Positions 7,813 through 15,078 of a DNA stretch of 22,790 nucleotides are shown piece after piece. Position 1 is the first letter of the stretch; each line of letters opens with the position of its first letter. A program made the translations under genes and the position numbers. The stretch lies in NCBI GenBank assembly GCA_023458315.1, contig JAEXAH010000118.1, positions 1 to 22,790 on the forward strand. The letters are read 5' to 3'. The DNA comes from Pseudomonadota bacterium (lineage in GTDB: Bacteria; Pseudomonadota; Alphaproteobacteria; Rhodospirillales; Magnetospirillaceae). The notes under the pieces were generated by a model that saw only the letters and a program-made list of their open reading frames with translations, was not told the DNA's origin and ran no database searches.

Positions 7813-8130
7813 TTATTGGGCCGGGGTCTGAAGTGGCGGCATGGGGGCCAGCCAGGACGAGCCGTAACCGCACTGGAAGGCGGCGACGCTGGGGGTCAGC
7901 ATGCCGCAGCGCATGGGGGTGAAGCTTTGGCCGATCAGGCTGCCGACGCCCAGGCCGGTGCGGCCGCACTGGCGTTCGGCGATGGCCCGCACTTCCTCGG
8001 GCGACGAGGCCATGGAATTATAGCAGACATAGCTGGCCGGTCCCTGGGCGGTGTCGGGCACCAGCGGTCGGGGATCGGTGGAACACCCGGCCAGCGCCAG
8101 TGCGGCGGCGGCCACCAGAAGCTTCCTCAT
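7813..8130 (-). CDS. Small lipoprotein of unknown function
   Basis: This 105-residue protein has a short lipoprotein signal: MRKLL, a hydrophobic stretch, then the lipobox LAGC with Cys16 as the lipidated residue. The mature part is about 90 residues and contains YVCYNSMASSPEEVRAIAERQCGRTG, with four further cysteines (in YVCYN, RQCGR, MRCGM and FQCGY). I recognise the overall pattern of small alphaproteobacterial lipoproteins but cannot assign a function. An upstream in-frame start at 8196 would bury the signal, so the ATG at 8130, with a G-rich purine tract 6 bases upstream, is chosen. tetR lies 84 bases upstream on the same strand. A palindrome at 8174-8186 sits between them. Confidence 0.75.
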   Translation of the reverse strand: MRKLLVAAAALALAGCSTDPRPLVPDTAQGPASYVCYNSMASSPEEVRAIAERQCGRTGLGVGSLIGQSFTPMRCGMLTPSVAAFQCGYGSSWLAPMPPLQTPAQ

Positions 8131-8214
8131 GAAACATCCCCCCTCGGGTCGAAACGGTCTGACCTGTGGACTACCCCGGACCGGGGCGGTTGGCAAGGAT
8201 TTAGCGGGTGCCGG

Positions 8215-8865
8215 TCAATTCCTGGCCAGCGCCCGGGCGGTGGCGGGGGCGCCATCGACGAAGGCGTCGATCAGGGCGCCGACCGCCGCCGGAACGTCCA
8301 CCTCGACCGCTGTTTCATAGACCCAGCGGCGCAGGCCGACATAGCCGATGGCGCCGTGCAATCCGGACGCCACCTCGATTTCCGCTTCGCTCAGCGGCGC
8401 GTCGGCGGGCAGACCGGCCACGGCGCGCACCTCGCGCGCCAGCGGAATGAACAGGCGGTCGCGCAGGAAGCTGAGATAGCGGCTGGCGATGGCCCGGTCC
8501 TTCAGACCGGCGAACATGAACAGCCGCACCCGTTCGTAGGTGAAGTTCTCCAGCGTGTACAGGCGGTAGACTTCGTGCAGGCGGTCGGCCAGCGGGCGCG
8601 AACGGTCGGCCAGCACCGCCTCCCACGCCATGTCCCAGCCGCCCTCGAACACTTCCTGGTACACGCGTTCGATCAACGCTTCCTTGTCGGGGAAATAGCG
8701 GTACAGCAAGGGCTGGGTGACGCCCAGACGCTGGGCCAGCGCCCGGGTCTGCCCCTCGAATCCCACTTCGGCGAAGAAACGAATCGCTTCGTCGACGATC
8801 AGCCGCTCGCGCTCGGTGCGCGGCAGGCGGCGGCGGGTCTTTTCCTGGTCTGTCGTGATGGCCAT
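8215..8865 (-). CDS. TetR/AcrR-family transcriptional regulator
   Basis: One-component repressor-type protein of 216 residues. The N-terminal DNA-binding domain (about 17-65) has the recognition helix region TRALAQRLGVTQPLLYRYFPDKEALIERVY, a classic TetR signature. The remaining all-helical part is the ligand/dimer domain; the ligand cannot be read from sequence. The stretch RERLIVDEAIRFFAEVGFEGQT is helix 1 of the fold. It lies 113 bases downstream of the AbrB-family gene on the same strand, with a possible weak terminator between them, so co-regulation is possible but not shown. AAAGAGA sits just upstream of the ATG. The intergenic region before it is clearly AT-richer than the surroundings. 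Confidence 0.92.
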   Translation of the reverse strand: MAITTDQEKTRRRLPRTERERLIVDEAIRFFAEVGFEGQTRALAQRLGVTQPLLYRYFPDKEALIERVYQEVFEGGWDMAWEAVLADRSRPLADRLHEVYRLYTLENFTYERVRLFMFAGLKDRAIASRYLSFLRDRLFIPLAREVRAVAGLPADAPLSEAEIEVASGLHGAIGYVGLRRWVYETAVEVDVPAAVGALIDAFVDGAPATARALARN

Positions 8866-8899
8866 GATCTCTTTTATTTTTGCAGCCGCTCAACAATAA

Positions 8900-8937
8900 A
8901 ACCCCGCCGCATAATTACCATGCACGCTATAGGGGTT
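8900..8937 (-). terminator. Possible weak terminator after the AbrB-family gene
   Basis: Read on the minus strand, AACCCC (8937-8932) and GGGGTT (8905-8900) can pair around an inner GCAT/ATGC hairpin, followed by TTATTGTT. The long interrupted stem makes this uncertain. The region could equally hold the tetR promoter. Confidence 0.3.
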
Positions 8938-8978
8938 CCAGCGCCTTGTGTGACCATTTGTATCCGATATGCATCTTT

Positions 8979-10037
8979 TCAGGCGGTGCGGGCGATCAGT
9001 CGCGCCAGGGCCGGGCCGGTGGCCAGCACCAGCAACAGCCGCAGGGTCTGCGCCGCCAGCACCAGCGGCACGTCGGCATGGCTGCCGACCACGATGATCG
9101 CCACCGAATCCAGCCCGCCCGGCGAGGTCGCCAGATAGGCGCTGAGCGGGTCGATGTGCAGCACCAGGGTCAGCAGCCAGGCCGAGGCGGCGCACAGCGC
9201 GATCAGCAGCCCGGTGGCCAGCAGCAGCTTGGGCACCGCGCGCAGGGCATACAGGAAGATGACGCGGTTGAAGCCCAAGCCCACCGTCCAGCCCAGCCCC
9301 ACATAGGCCAGCGCCATCAGCCAGGGCGGCAGCACGATGTCGGCGATTCCGGCGGCGTGCAGGGCGGTGCCCAGCGCCATGGGGCCGATCATCGCCCCGG
9401 CCGGAACCCGCAGCCGCCGCGCCGCGACCGCGCCGACCACCGCCACCGCCAGGGTGGCGGCGAAGGGCAACAGCGGCGGCCACGTCCAGAACGCCACCGG
9501 GGCGGCGGGCGGCGGCGCGGCGCCCACGTACAGGCGGGTGACGACCGAGGCAGTCAGCACCACCACCACCACCCGCAGATATTGCATGAACGCCACCAGC
9601 CGCACATCGGCGCCGTATTCGGCGGCCAGGGCGACCATGGCCGCCGCGCCGCCGGGCGACGATCCCCAGGCGGCGGTGCTGCCGGGCAGCACCCGGGCGC
9701 GGGTCAGCACCCATCCCACCACCGCCCCGGCGGCGATGGTGGTGGACACCACCAGCAACAGCATCAGCCAGCCCTGGGCGATGGAGGCCAGGATGGACGG
9801 GGTGAACGAGCGGGCGATCATCAGCCCGATCAGCGCCTGGGCGGCGGCGAAGCTCCAGCGCGGCGCCCGGATCTCGGTGCCGCCGACCCCCAGCATGATG
9901 GCGGCGATCATGGGGCCAAGCAGCAGCGCCGCCGGAAACGCCGCCCATTCCAGCCCGGCGGCCAACACGCCCGACAGGACCAGCAGGGTCAGCCAATGGC
10001 CGACGGCGCGGCGGGACAGGGGCGGGGGCTTCCACAT
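8979..10037 (-). CDS. AbrB-family (putative ammonia monooxygenase-type) integral membrane protein
   Basis: This polytopic inner-membrane protein has 352 residues and about ten hydrophobic segments in two similar halves. The conserved core SSPGGAAAMVALAAEYGADVRLVAFMQYLR in the first half, with a related TSPGGLDSVAIIVVGSHADVPLVLAAQ in the second, is the signature of the membrane family Pfam calls AbrB. This is unrelated to the DNA-binding AbrB; some members were labelled ammonia monooxygenase without good evidence. Transport or regulatory roles are suspected; the substrate is unknown. The start ATG follows AAGGGGGG by 4 bases, and that Shine-Dalgarno sequence is embedded in a strong inverted repeat. 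The gene follows the dehydrogenase by 56 bases and is probably in the same transcript. Confidence 0.85.
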   Translation of the reverse strand: MWKPPPLSRRAVGHWLTLLVLSGVLAAGLEWAAFPAALLLGPMIAAIMLGVGGTEIRAPRWSFAAAQALIGLMIARSFTPSILASIAQGWLMLLLVVSTTIAAGAVVGWVLTRARVLPGSTAAWGSSPGGAAAMVALAAEYGADVRLVAFMQYLRVVVVVLTASVVTRLYVGAAPPPAAPVAFWTWPPLLPFAATLAVAVVGAVAARRLRVPAGAMIGPMALGTALHAAGIADIVLPPWLMALAYVGLGWTVGLGFNRVIFLYALRAVPKLLLATGLLIALCAASAWLLTLVLHIDPLSAYLATSPGGLDSVAIIVVGSHADVPLVLAAQTLRLLLVLATGPALARLIARTA

Positions 10038-10041
10038 GATG

Positions 10042-10083
10042 CCCCCCTTGTAGCGCCTTTGCGCCGCAGGACGCTACGGGGGG
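10042..10083 (-). promoter_or_regulatory. Hairpin covering the ribosome binding site of the AbrB-family gene
   Basis: On the minus strand CCCCCC (10083-10078) plus GTAGCG (10077-10072) can pair with CGCTAC (10055-10050) and GGGGGG (10047-10042), leaving a 2-base AA bulge. These are 12 base pairs that contain the whole G-rich Shine-Dalgarno sequence. The 5' arm starts 11 bases after the upstream stop codon. There is no U-tract, so it is not an ordinary terminator. Confidence 0.55.
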
Positions 10084-10093
10084 AATCCCCAGG

Positions 10094-11068
10094 TCAGGCC
10101 ACCCGCCACGGCGGTTCCTGGCCCGCGAACACCGCCGACAGGTTGGCGATGGTGTCGGCGCCCATGCGGTCGCGGGTTTCCGCCGTCGAGGTGCCGATAT
10201 GGGGCAACAGGGTGACGTTGGGCAGGTCCAGATAGCGTTTGTCGAAAGCGGGTTCGCCCGCGAACACGTCCAGCCCGGCGGCGGCCACATGGCCGCTGGA
10301 CAGCGCCTCGATCAACGCGTCGTCGTCCACCAGATCGCCGCGCGCGGTGTTGACCAGGATGGCGCCGGGCGCCAGCCATGACAGGCTGGTGCGGTTGATC
10401 ATGCCGGTGGTTTCCGGGGTGGCCGGGGTGTGCAGGCTGATGGCCTGCGATGCGCGGAACAGGCTTTCCAGGGTGGGGTGAAACACCGCATCACCTTCCA
10501 ACTCGGGCGGCAGGCGGCGGCGCTGGTGATAGGCGACGCGCATGCCGAAGGCCCGCGCCCGCGCCGCCACCGCCTGGCCGATGCGGCCCATGCCGACGAT
10601 GCCCAGCACCTTGCCCGCCGGATCGGTGCCCAGATCCTTCCAGGCGGTCCAGGCGCCCCAGCGGCCCTGGCGCAGATCGCGCTCGAACGCCGACAGGCGG
10701 CGGCAGGCGGACAACAGCAGCAGCACCGCCAGATCGGCGGTGGCGCGGGTGGTGGCCTCGGGGCAATAGGCGATCGTGATGCCGCGCGCCTTGGCGGCTT
10801 CCAGGTCGATGTGGTTGAAGCCCACGGAATAGGTGGCGATCACCCGCAGACCGGCGGGCAGGGCGGCGATGGCCTCGGCGGGCAGGCGGTCGCTCAGCGT
10901 CACCAGCAGGCCATGGGCGTCGTGCGCCACCGCCCGCCGCACCAGTTCGTCGGCGCCCAGCACCGCATCGCCGGGATTGAACACCGGGTCGAAGCGTTCG
11001 GCCAGTTCCGCCTCGACCTTGGGCGGCAGACGGCGCGAGACGATCAGGCGGGGCTTGGCGGCGGTCAT
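10094..11068 (-). CDS. D-2-hydroxyacid dehydrogenase (glyoxylate/hydroxypyruvate reductase type)
   Basis: NAD(P)H-dependent oxidoreductase of 324 residues that likely reduces glyoxylate or hydroxypyruvate, or oxidises a D-2-hydroxyacid. The Rossmann dinucleotide motif is GMGRIG at 159-164. The family catalytic residues are visible: Arg243 (NTARGDLVDDDAL), Glu272 (FAGEPAFDKRY) and His290 (LLPHIGTST). The exact substrate cannot be set from sequence. The ATG at 11068 has GGAG 8 bases upstream and starts the usual strand MTAAKPRLIVSRRLP; the open frame upstream to 11359 is noise within the CBS-protein gene. The CBS-protein gene ends 35 bases upstream and the AbrB-family gene starts 56 bases downstream, so the three are probably one operon. 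Confidence 0.93.
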   Translation of the reverse strand: MTAAKPRLIVSRRLPPKVEAELAERFDPVFNPGDAVLGADELVRRAVAHDAHGLLVTLSDRLPAEAIAALPAGLRVIATYSVGFNHIDLEAAKARGITIAYCPEATTRATADLAVLLLLSACRRLSAFERDLRQGRWGAWTAWKDLGTDPAGKVLGIVGMGRIGQAVAARARAFGMRVAYHQRRRLPPELEGDAVFHPTLESLFRASQAISLHTPATPETTGMINRTSLSWLAPGAILVNTARGDLVDDDALIEALSSGHVAAAGLDVFAGEPAFDKRYLDLPNVTLLPHIGTSTAETRDRMGADTIANLSAVFAGQEPPWRVA

Positions 11069-11103
11069 GGTCAGGGCTCCGGTCAAAGTGGTCTGACCAG
11101 AGA

Positions 11104-12423
11104 TTACACGCCGCTGCCGTTGGTTTCCATATTGGGCGAAGGGGGCTGGACCAGAACGCGGTCGATACGGCGACCGTCCATGTCCACCACCTCGAACCGC
11201 CAGCCGGACCAGTGGAAATGCTCGCCGATCTGCGGCACATGGGCCAGTTGCGACAGCACGAACCCGGCCAGGGTGTGGAAGTCGCCGGTTTCGTGCAGGC
11301 CGGACAGGCCCAGCAGGGTTTCCGCCTCCTCGATGGCGATCAGGCCGTCCAGCAGCCACGAGCCGTCCTCGCGCCGCACGGCGTCGGGGTCGTCGCCCGC
11401 GCCTTGGGCGCCCGGCATTTCACCCGCCACCGCCTCCAGGAAGTCGGTCATGGTGACGATGCCTTCGAAGCCGCCGTATTCGTCCAGCACCACCAGCATG
11501 GGGGCGCCGGTCTGCTTGAACAATTCCAGCAGGCGGGGGGCGCGCATGCCTTCGTGCACCACCGGCACGGCCACCACCGCCGCCATGGGGTCGAACGGCT
11601 CGCCCGCCAGCAGCCGGTCCAGCACCCGGCGGCTGTCCAGCACGCCGACCATGTCGTCCAGCGAGCCGCGCGCCACCGGAAAGCGGGAATGGGGCGATTC
11701 CACCATGTGGCGGCGCCAGTCCTCGATCGGTTCGTCGGCGTCCAGCCACACCACGTCGGGCCGCGCCGTCATGATCGAGCCCGCCGTGCGGTCGGCCAGC
11801 CGCATGACGCGGTCCAGCATTTCCTTTTCCTGGGGTTCGATGACGCCCGCCAGGGCGCCTTCGGCGATCACCGCGCGGACTTCCTCCTCGGTCATCTGCT
11901 TGGTGTCGTCGGGGCGTTGGCCCAACAGCCGCAACAACGCGTTGGTGGACAGGCCCAGCAGCTTCACCGCCGGACCGCCCGCCCTGGCCAGACGGCGCAT
12001 GAAGGGGGCGACGCGCACGGCGATGCCCTCGGCGTGGCGCATGGCCAGCCGCTTGGGCACCAGTTCGCCCACCACCAGCGACAGATAGGTGATCATGCCG
12101 ACCACCACCGTCATGGCGATTTCCTCGGACCATTGCGCCAGCGCCGGAAAGGCCGTGGCCAGTTCCTCGGCCACGTGGTCGCCCAGGGTGGCGCCGGAAT
12201 AGGCGCCCGCCACGATACCCACCAGGGTGATGCCGATCTGTACCGTGGACAACAGGTGCGACGGGTCTTCCAGCATCTCCAGCGCCACGCGGGCGCCGCG
12301 GCTGCCCTTGTCGGCGCGGCGGCGCAACTCGGCCGGGCGCGACGACACCAGGGCCAGTTCGGACATGGCGAAAACGCCATTGACCAGGATCAGGGCGAGA
12401 ACGATCAGGATCTCGACCCACAT
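11104..12423 (-). CDS. CNNM/CorC-type membrane protein with CBS pair (hemolysin-like family)
   Basis: This inner-membrane protein of 439 residues belongs to the DUF21-CBS-CorC_HlyC family, associated with Mg2+/Co2+ handling and often mislabelled hemolysin. The N-terminal DUF21 domain (about 1-180) has hydrophobic segments beginning MWVEILIVLALILVNGVFAM and the conserved SELALVSSR and VVGELVPKRLA motifs. Two CBS motifs lie at about 205-325 (around SIMTARPDVVWLD and LVVLDEYGGFEGIVTMTDFLEAV), and the C-terminal CorC_HlyC domain ends in GWRFEVVDMDGRRIDRVLV. The ATG at 12423 has a strong purine tract (AGGGGGAAG) upstream; the 12-residue extension to 12459 lacks support. It is the first gene of the minus-strand operon and divergent from rpoH. 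Confidence 0.92.
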   Translation of the reverse strand: MWVEILIVLALILVNGVFAMSELALVSSRPAELRRRADKGSRGARVALEMLEDPSHLLSTVQIGITLVGIVAGAYSGATLGDHVAEELATAFPALAQWSEEIAMTVVVGMITYLSLVVGELVPKRLAMRHAEGIAVRVAPFMRRLARAGGPAVKLLGLSTNALLRLLGQRPDDTKQMTEEEVRAVIAEGALAGVIEPQEKEMLDRVMRLADRTAGSIMTARPDVVWLDADEPIEDWRRHMVESPHSRFPVARGSLDDMVGVLDSRRVLDRLLAGEPFDPMAAVVAVPVVHEGMRAPRLLELFKQTGAPMLVVLDEYGGFEGIVTMTDFLEAVAGEMPGAQGAGDDPDAVRREDGSWLLDGLIAIEEAETLLGLSGLHETGDFHTLAGFVLSQLAHVPQIGEHFHWSGWRFEVVDMDGRRIDRVLVQPPSPNMETNGSGV

Positions 12424-12457
12424 GGGCACTTCCCCCTTTGGGCAATTTCGGGCACCC

Positions 12458-12486
12458 AATGTAGGGGGGATATGGGCGCCTGACTA
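12458..12486 (-). promoter_or_regulatory. Candidate promoter of the CBS-protein operon
   Basis: Minus-strand TAGTCA (12486-12481) and TACATT (12463-12458) are 17 bases apart, 4 of 6 matches each. The start would lie about 30 bases before the ATG at 12423. Confidence 0.35.
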
Positions 12487-12526
12487 GGGGGCATGCCCAT
12501 GGCCCGTTGGCATGACCATCTGCCGC

Positions 12527-12555
12527 TTGCTTCCGTACCGTTCGGTATGCATAAT
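12527..12555 (+). promoter_or_regulatory. rpoH promoter with a 12-bp palindrome in the spacer
   Basis: TTGCTT (12527-12532) and CATAAT (12550-12555, 5 of 6) are 17 bases apart. Preceded by C, the -35 reads CTTGCTT, also compatible with an alphaproteobacterial sigma-32 promoter, so self-activation is possible. The perfect palindrome TACCGTTCGGTA (12536-12547) occupies the spacer, a position typical for a repressor operator. Confidence 0.55.
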
Positions 12556-12625
12556 GCGTTCATGGGAACGGTGCCCGTGCCGGGGTCGTTTCCTGTTCCG
12601 GCCCGACCCTTTGCGGTGGGCCATC

Positions 12626-12652
12626 GTCAAACCGCTCTGTGGAGGATTTGAC
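12626..12652 (+). promoter_or_regulatory. AU-rich stem flanking the rpoH Shine-Dalgarno sequence
   Basis: GTCAAA (12626-12631) can pair with TTTGAC (12647-12652), enclosing 15 bases that contain the Shine-Dalgarno GGAGG (12641-12645). Inside, CTC and GAG may pair around TGTG. This is a candidate heat-labile element controlling translation, read by eye only. Confidence 0.3.
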
Positions 12653-12654
12653 CC

Positions 12655-13542
12655 ATGCGTATGTCCGCGACCCTGCCCGTCATCGGCGAAGATGGCGGCC
12701 TTGCCAAATACCTTAGCGATATCCGTGCCTTCCCGGTCCTGGCGGCCGAGGAAGAGTTCATGCTGGCCAAGCGTTGGGTCGATTACCAGGATACCGGCGC
12801 CGCCCACAAGCTCGTCACCAGCCATCTGCGTCTGGTGGCCAAGATCGCCATGGGCTACCGCCATTACGGCCTTCCCATGGCCGACCTGATTTCCGAAGGC
12901 AATGTGGGCCTGATGCGGGCCGTCAAGAAATTCGATCCGGACAAGGGCTTCCGCCTGTCCACCTATGCCATGTGGTGGATCAAGGCCAGCCTGAACGAAT
13001 TCGTGCTGAATTCGTGGTCGCTGGTCAAGATCGGCACCCTGGCCGCCCAGAAGAAGCTGTTCTTCAACCTGCGCCGCATCAAGTCGCGGCTGAAGCTGCT
13101 GGAGGCCGGCGATCTGGCGCCCGAGCATGTGGCCGCCATCGCCCGCGAACTGAACGTGGACGAGGCCGAGGTGGTGTCCATGAACCGCCGCATGGCGGGC
13201 CGCGATTCGTCGCTGAACGTGCCCTTGGGCGAAAGCGGCACCGAGGCGGTGTCCCTGCTGCCCGACCATGCCGACGATCAGGAAACCGCCTATGCCCACC
13301 GCGAGGAGATGAAGCAGGGCCGCGCCCTGATCGCCCAGGCGCTGGACACCCTGAACGAGCGCGAGCGCGAAATCTTCGTCGAACGCCGCCTGAAGGACGA
13401 GCCCGTGACCCTGGAGGAACTGGGCAGCCGCTATGGCGTCAGCCGCGAACGCATCCGCCAGATCGAGGTCAAGGCGTTCGACAAGGTGCGCGCCATCGTC
13501 CAGGCCGGTTTCGTGCCGCCGGTGGCCTTGCCCGCCGCCTGA
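12655..13542 (+). CDS. rpoH: RNA polymerase heat-shock sigma factor RpoH (sigma-32)
   Basis: This group 3-like sigma factor of 295 residues directs transcription of chaperone and protease genes. Region 2 is intact, including LISEGNVGLMRAVKKFD and the -10-reading GFRLSTYAMWWIKASLNEFVLNSWSLVK. The RpoH box QKKLFFNLRR at 132-141 is diagnostic and separates it from RpoD. Region 4 ends with LEELGSRYGVSRERIRQIEVKAFDKVR, the -35 HTH. GGAGG lies 9 bases before the ATG at 12655; a second ATG two codons later is 15 bases away and less likely. Alphaproteobacteria often have several RpoH copies, so this may be one of a set. It is divergent from the CBS-protein operon and convergent with the radical SAM gene. 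Confidence 0.97.
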   Translation: MRMSATLPVIGEDGGLAKYLSDIRAFPVLAAEEEFMLAKRWVDYQDTGAAHKLVTSHLRLVAKIAMGYRHYGLPMADLISEGNVGLMRAVKKFDPDKGFRLSTYAMWWIKASLNEFVLNSWSLVKIGTLAAQKKLFFNLRRIKSRLKLLEAGDLAPEHVAAIARELNVDEAEVVSMNRRMAGRDSSLNVPLGESGTEAVSLLPDHADDQETAYAHREEMKQGRALIAQALDTLNEREREIFVERRLKDEPVTLEELGSRYGVSRERIRQIEVKAFDKVRAIVQAGFVPPVALPAA

Positions 13543-13544
13543 AA

Positions 13545-13568
13545 CTCTCCCCGGCGAACCGGGGAGAG
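13545..13568. terminator. Perfect hairpin between rpoH and the radical SAM gene
   Basis: CTCTCCCCGG (13545-13554) pairs exactly with CCGGGGAGAG (13559-13568) around a CGAA loop, starting 3 bases after the rpoH stop. Neither strand has a true U-tract (minus has only TTT). It is placed as a shared 3' end structure for two convergent genes. Confidence 0.55.
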
Positions 13569-13583
13569 GCGAAGGCAGGGGTT

Positions 13584-14930
13584 TCAGCAGGCGAAGGTGA
13601 CGGCGGTGCCGTCATCCCAGCCATCCCACAGGAAATCGTCGGCGCGGCCGTCGGCGATCAGGCGAAAGGCGTATCGCGCCTGTTCGCGGTAGAAATCGCA
13701 ATAGGCGCCGACCCGGTCCATGCCGCCGTTCATCTCGTGCGCCTCGGCCGGGCAGGGCGAGCCGCAGAAATGGCGGATGGGGCAGGCGGCGCAGGCGGCG
13801 ATGTCCTCGACCTTGCGGCCCGTCACCTTGCGAAAGGCCGGGCTGTCCAGCACGTCCTCGACCCGGTCGCGGAACAGATTGCCGCCCGCGAATTCCGGCA
13901 GGCCGATGAATTCACTGCACGGGAACAGGCTGCCGTCCGGCGCCAGGGCGAAGAACGACCGTCCGCCGCCGCACGGGCTGATGTCGCACATCAACCGCCG
14001 CGCCGTGGGCGCCAGGATGGAAATCAGGATGTTGGCGAAATTGGCCACCACCAGCTTGCGCCCGGTTTCCCGGAAAAGCTGGTGGCTGCGTTCCAGCGCC
14101 GCCACATAGGCGGCGGCCAGCGGCGCGTCCTCGGCCCAGACGGTGCGGGCCCCGGGCAGCGTGCAGCGCACCACGTTCAGCATGCAGGCCGGAACCTGGC
14201 GGTCGTGCAGGAACTCCACCATGTCGGTCAGCGCCGCCAGATTGTCGCGGGTCATGGTGCAGATGACGTTGAAGCCCTTGTAGCCGTGCAGCCGGTCGAT
14301 GGCCGCCAGGGTCGCGGCATGCACGCCCTGGCCGTTCCAGCGTTTGCGGGTGCGGTCGGCGACCATGGCCTGGGGGGCGTCCAGCGACAGGCCGATGCCG
14401 ATCTTGCGTGCCGTCAGGAAGTCCACCGCGTCCTGGTCCAGCAGGGTGGCGTTGGTCTGGACGCCAAAGCGAAAGCGATCGGCGAAATCGTCCATGGCGG
14501 CGAACAGCGCGTCGCGGGCCAGCAGCGGCTCGGCGCCGTGGAAGATCACCTGGGGCTTGCGGTCGGGCGGCATGGTGGTGGCGAAATATTCCGCCAGCCG
14601 TTCCAGCGCCGCCCGCACCTGGGCGGCGTCCATCTGCTGACCGCCGCGCCGCAGATCGGCGGGGATGTAGCAATAGGAACAGTTCAGGTTGCAGCGTTCG
14701 GTGGCGTTGAAATAGACCGCCGAGGGTTTGAGGTGGAAGCGCAGCATCTCCATCTCGCGGCGGAACTCGGCCGAGCGGGCGGCGTGCGCCTGCGCCAGTT
14801 CGCCATCCGCCGCCGCCAGCCCCAGGCTGTCGCGGCGCACCAGCGACCAGAAGGCGTCGTCGGGGGCGATCATGGCGACATAATCGTCATGACCGATGTC
14901 GAACGGCACCAGGGGGGAAACGGCGCTCAT
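13584..14930 (-). CDS. cbpB: Peptide-modifying radical SAM/SPASM enzyme (CbpB-like)
   Basis: Radical S-adenosylmethionine enzyme of 448 residues. The SAM-binding 4Fe-4S cluster motif CxxxCxxC is at Cys80, Cys84 and Cys87 (ERCNLNCSYCYIP), after an N-terminal extension of about 75 residues that may engage the peptide. The TIM-barrel core includes FHGAEPLL and LSLDAPQ. The C-terminal SPASM region has Cys315, 320, 338, 380, 383, 389, 393 and 411, enough for two auxiliary clusters, as in peptide maturases such as anaerobic sulfatase-maturating enzymes and PqqE. The last residue is also a cysteine. Its ATG overlaps the TGA of the 43-codon peptide gene (ATGA, 14927-14930), so the two are translationally coupled, and both lie behind a cobalamin riboswitch. 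I recall the family name CbpB for such enzymes; family is secure, name moderately so. Confidence 0.9.
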   Translation of the reverse strand: MSAVSPLVPFDIGHDDYVAMIAPDDAFWSLVRRDSLGLAAADGELAQAHAARSAEFRREMEMLRFHLKPSAVYFNATERCNLNCSYCYIPADLRRGGQQMDAAQVRAALERLAEYFATTMPPDRKPQVIFHGAEPLLARDALFAAMDDFADRFRFGVQTNATLLDQDAVDFLTARKIGIGLSLDAPQAMVADRTRKRWNGQGVHAATLAAIDRLHGYKGFNVICTMTRDNLAALTDMVEFLHDRQVPACMLNVVRCTLPGARTVWAEDAPLAAAYVAALERSHQLFRETGRKLVVANFANILISILAPTARRLMCDISPCGGGRSFFALAPDGSLFPCSEFIGLPEFAGGNLFRDRVEDVLDSPAFRKVTGRKVEDIAACAACPIRHFCGSPCPAEAHEMNGGMDRVGAYCDFYREQARYAFRLIADGRADDFLWDGWDDGTAVTFAC

Positions 14931-15058
14931 CGCGCCGCCTCCTTGTCCATCAGGACGTAATGGGACAGGCCGGTGCCGGTGGCGTCGCAGGTCTTGCGCG
15001 TGGCGATGATCTGCGGCTTGCGGGCGGGAACGGGGGTGCTGTGGGTTTGCGGCTTCAT
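14927..15058 (-). CDS. cbpA: Short precursor peptide, likely substrate of the radical SAM enzyme (CbpA-like)
   Basis: This 43-residue peptide has a basic, Pro-rich N-terminal part (residues 2-22, including PVPARKPQIIATRK) and a C-terminal part TCDATGTGLSHYVLMDKEAAR with the single cysteine Cys24. GGAGAAGG lies 4 bases before the ATG at 15058, so this start is well supported; the in-frame extension upstream to 15259 runs through the riboswitch and is discarded. The stop overlaps the start of the radical SAM gene by 4 bases. Small size, leader/core layout, coupling and a riboswitch shared with a SPASM enzyme together indicate a RiPP precursor. I recall similar peptides as modified peptide precursor CbpA. 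The modified residues are unknown. No signal sequence is visible. Confidence 0.82.
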   Translation of the reverse strand: MKPQTHSTPVPARKPQIIATRKTCDATGTGLSHYVLMDKEAAR

Positions 15059-15078
15059 CGTGCCTTCTCCGATCGGGC

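Noticed and set aside
12774..14960. A 728-codon plus-strand frame across rpoH and the radical SAM gene
   Set aside because: It reads rpoH in the wrong frame and then runs antisense to the radical SAM gene.
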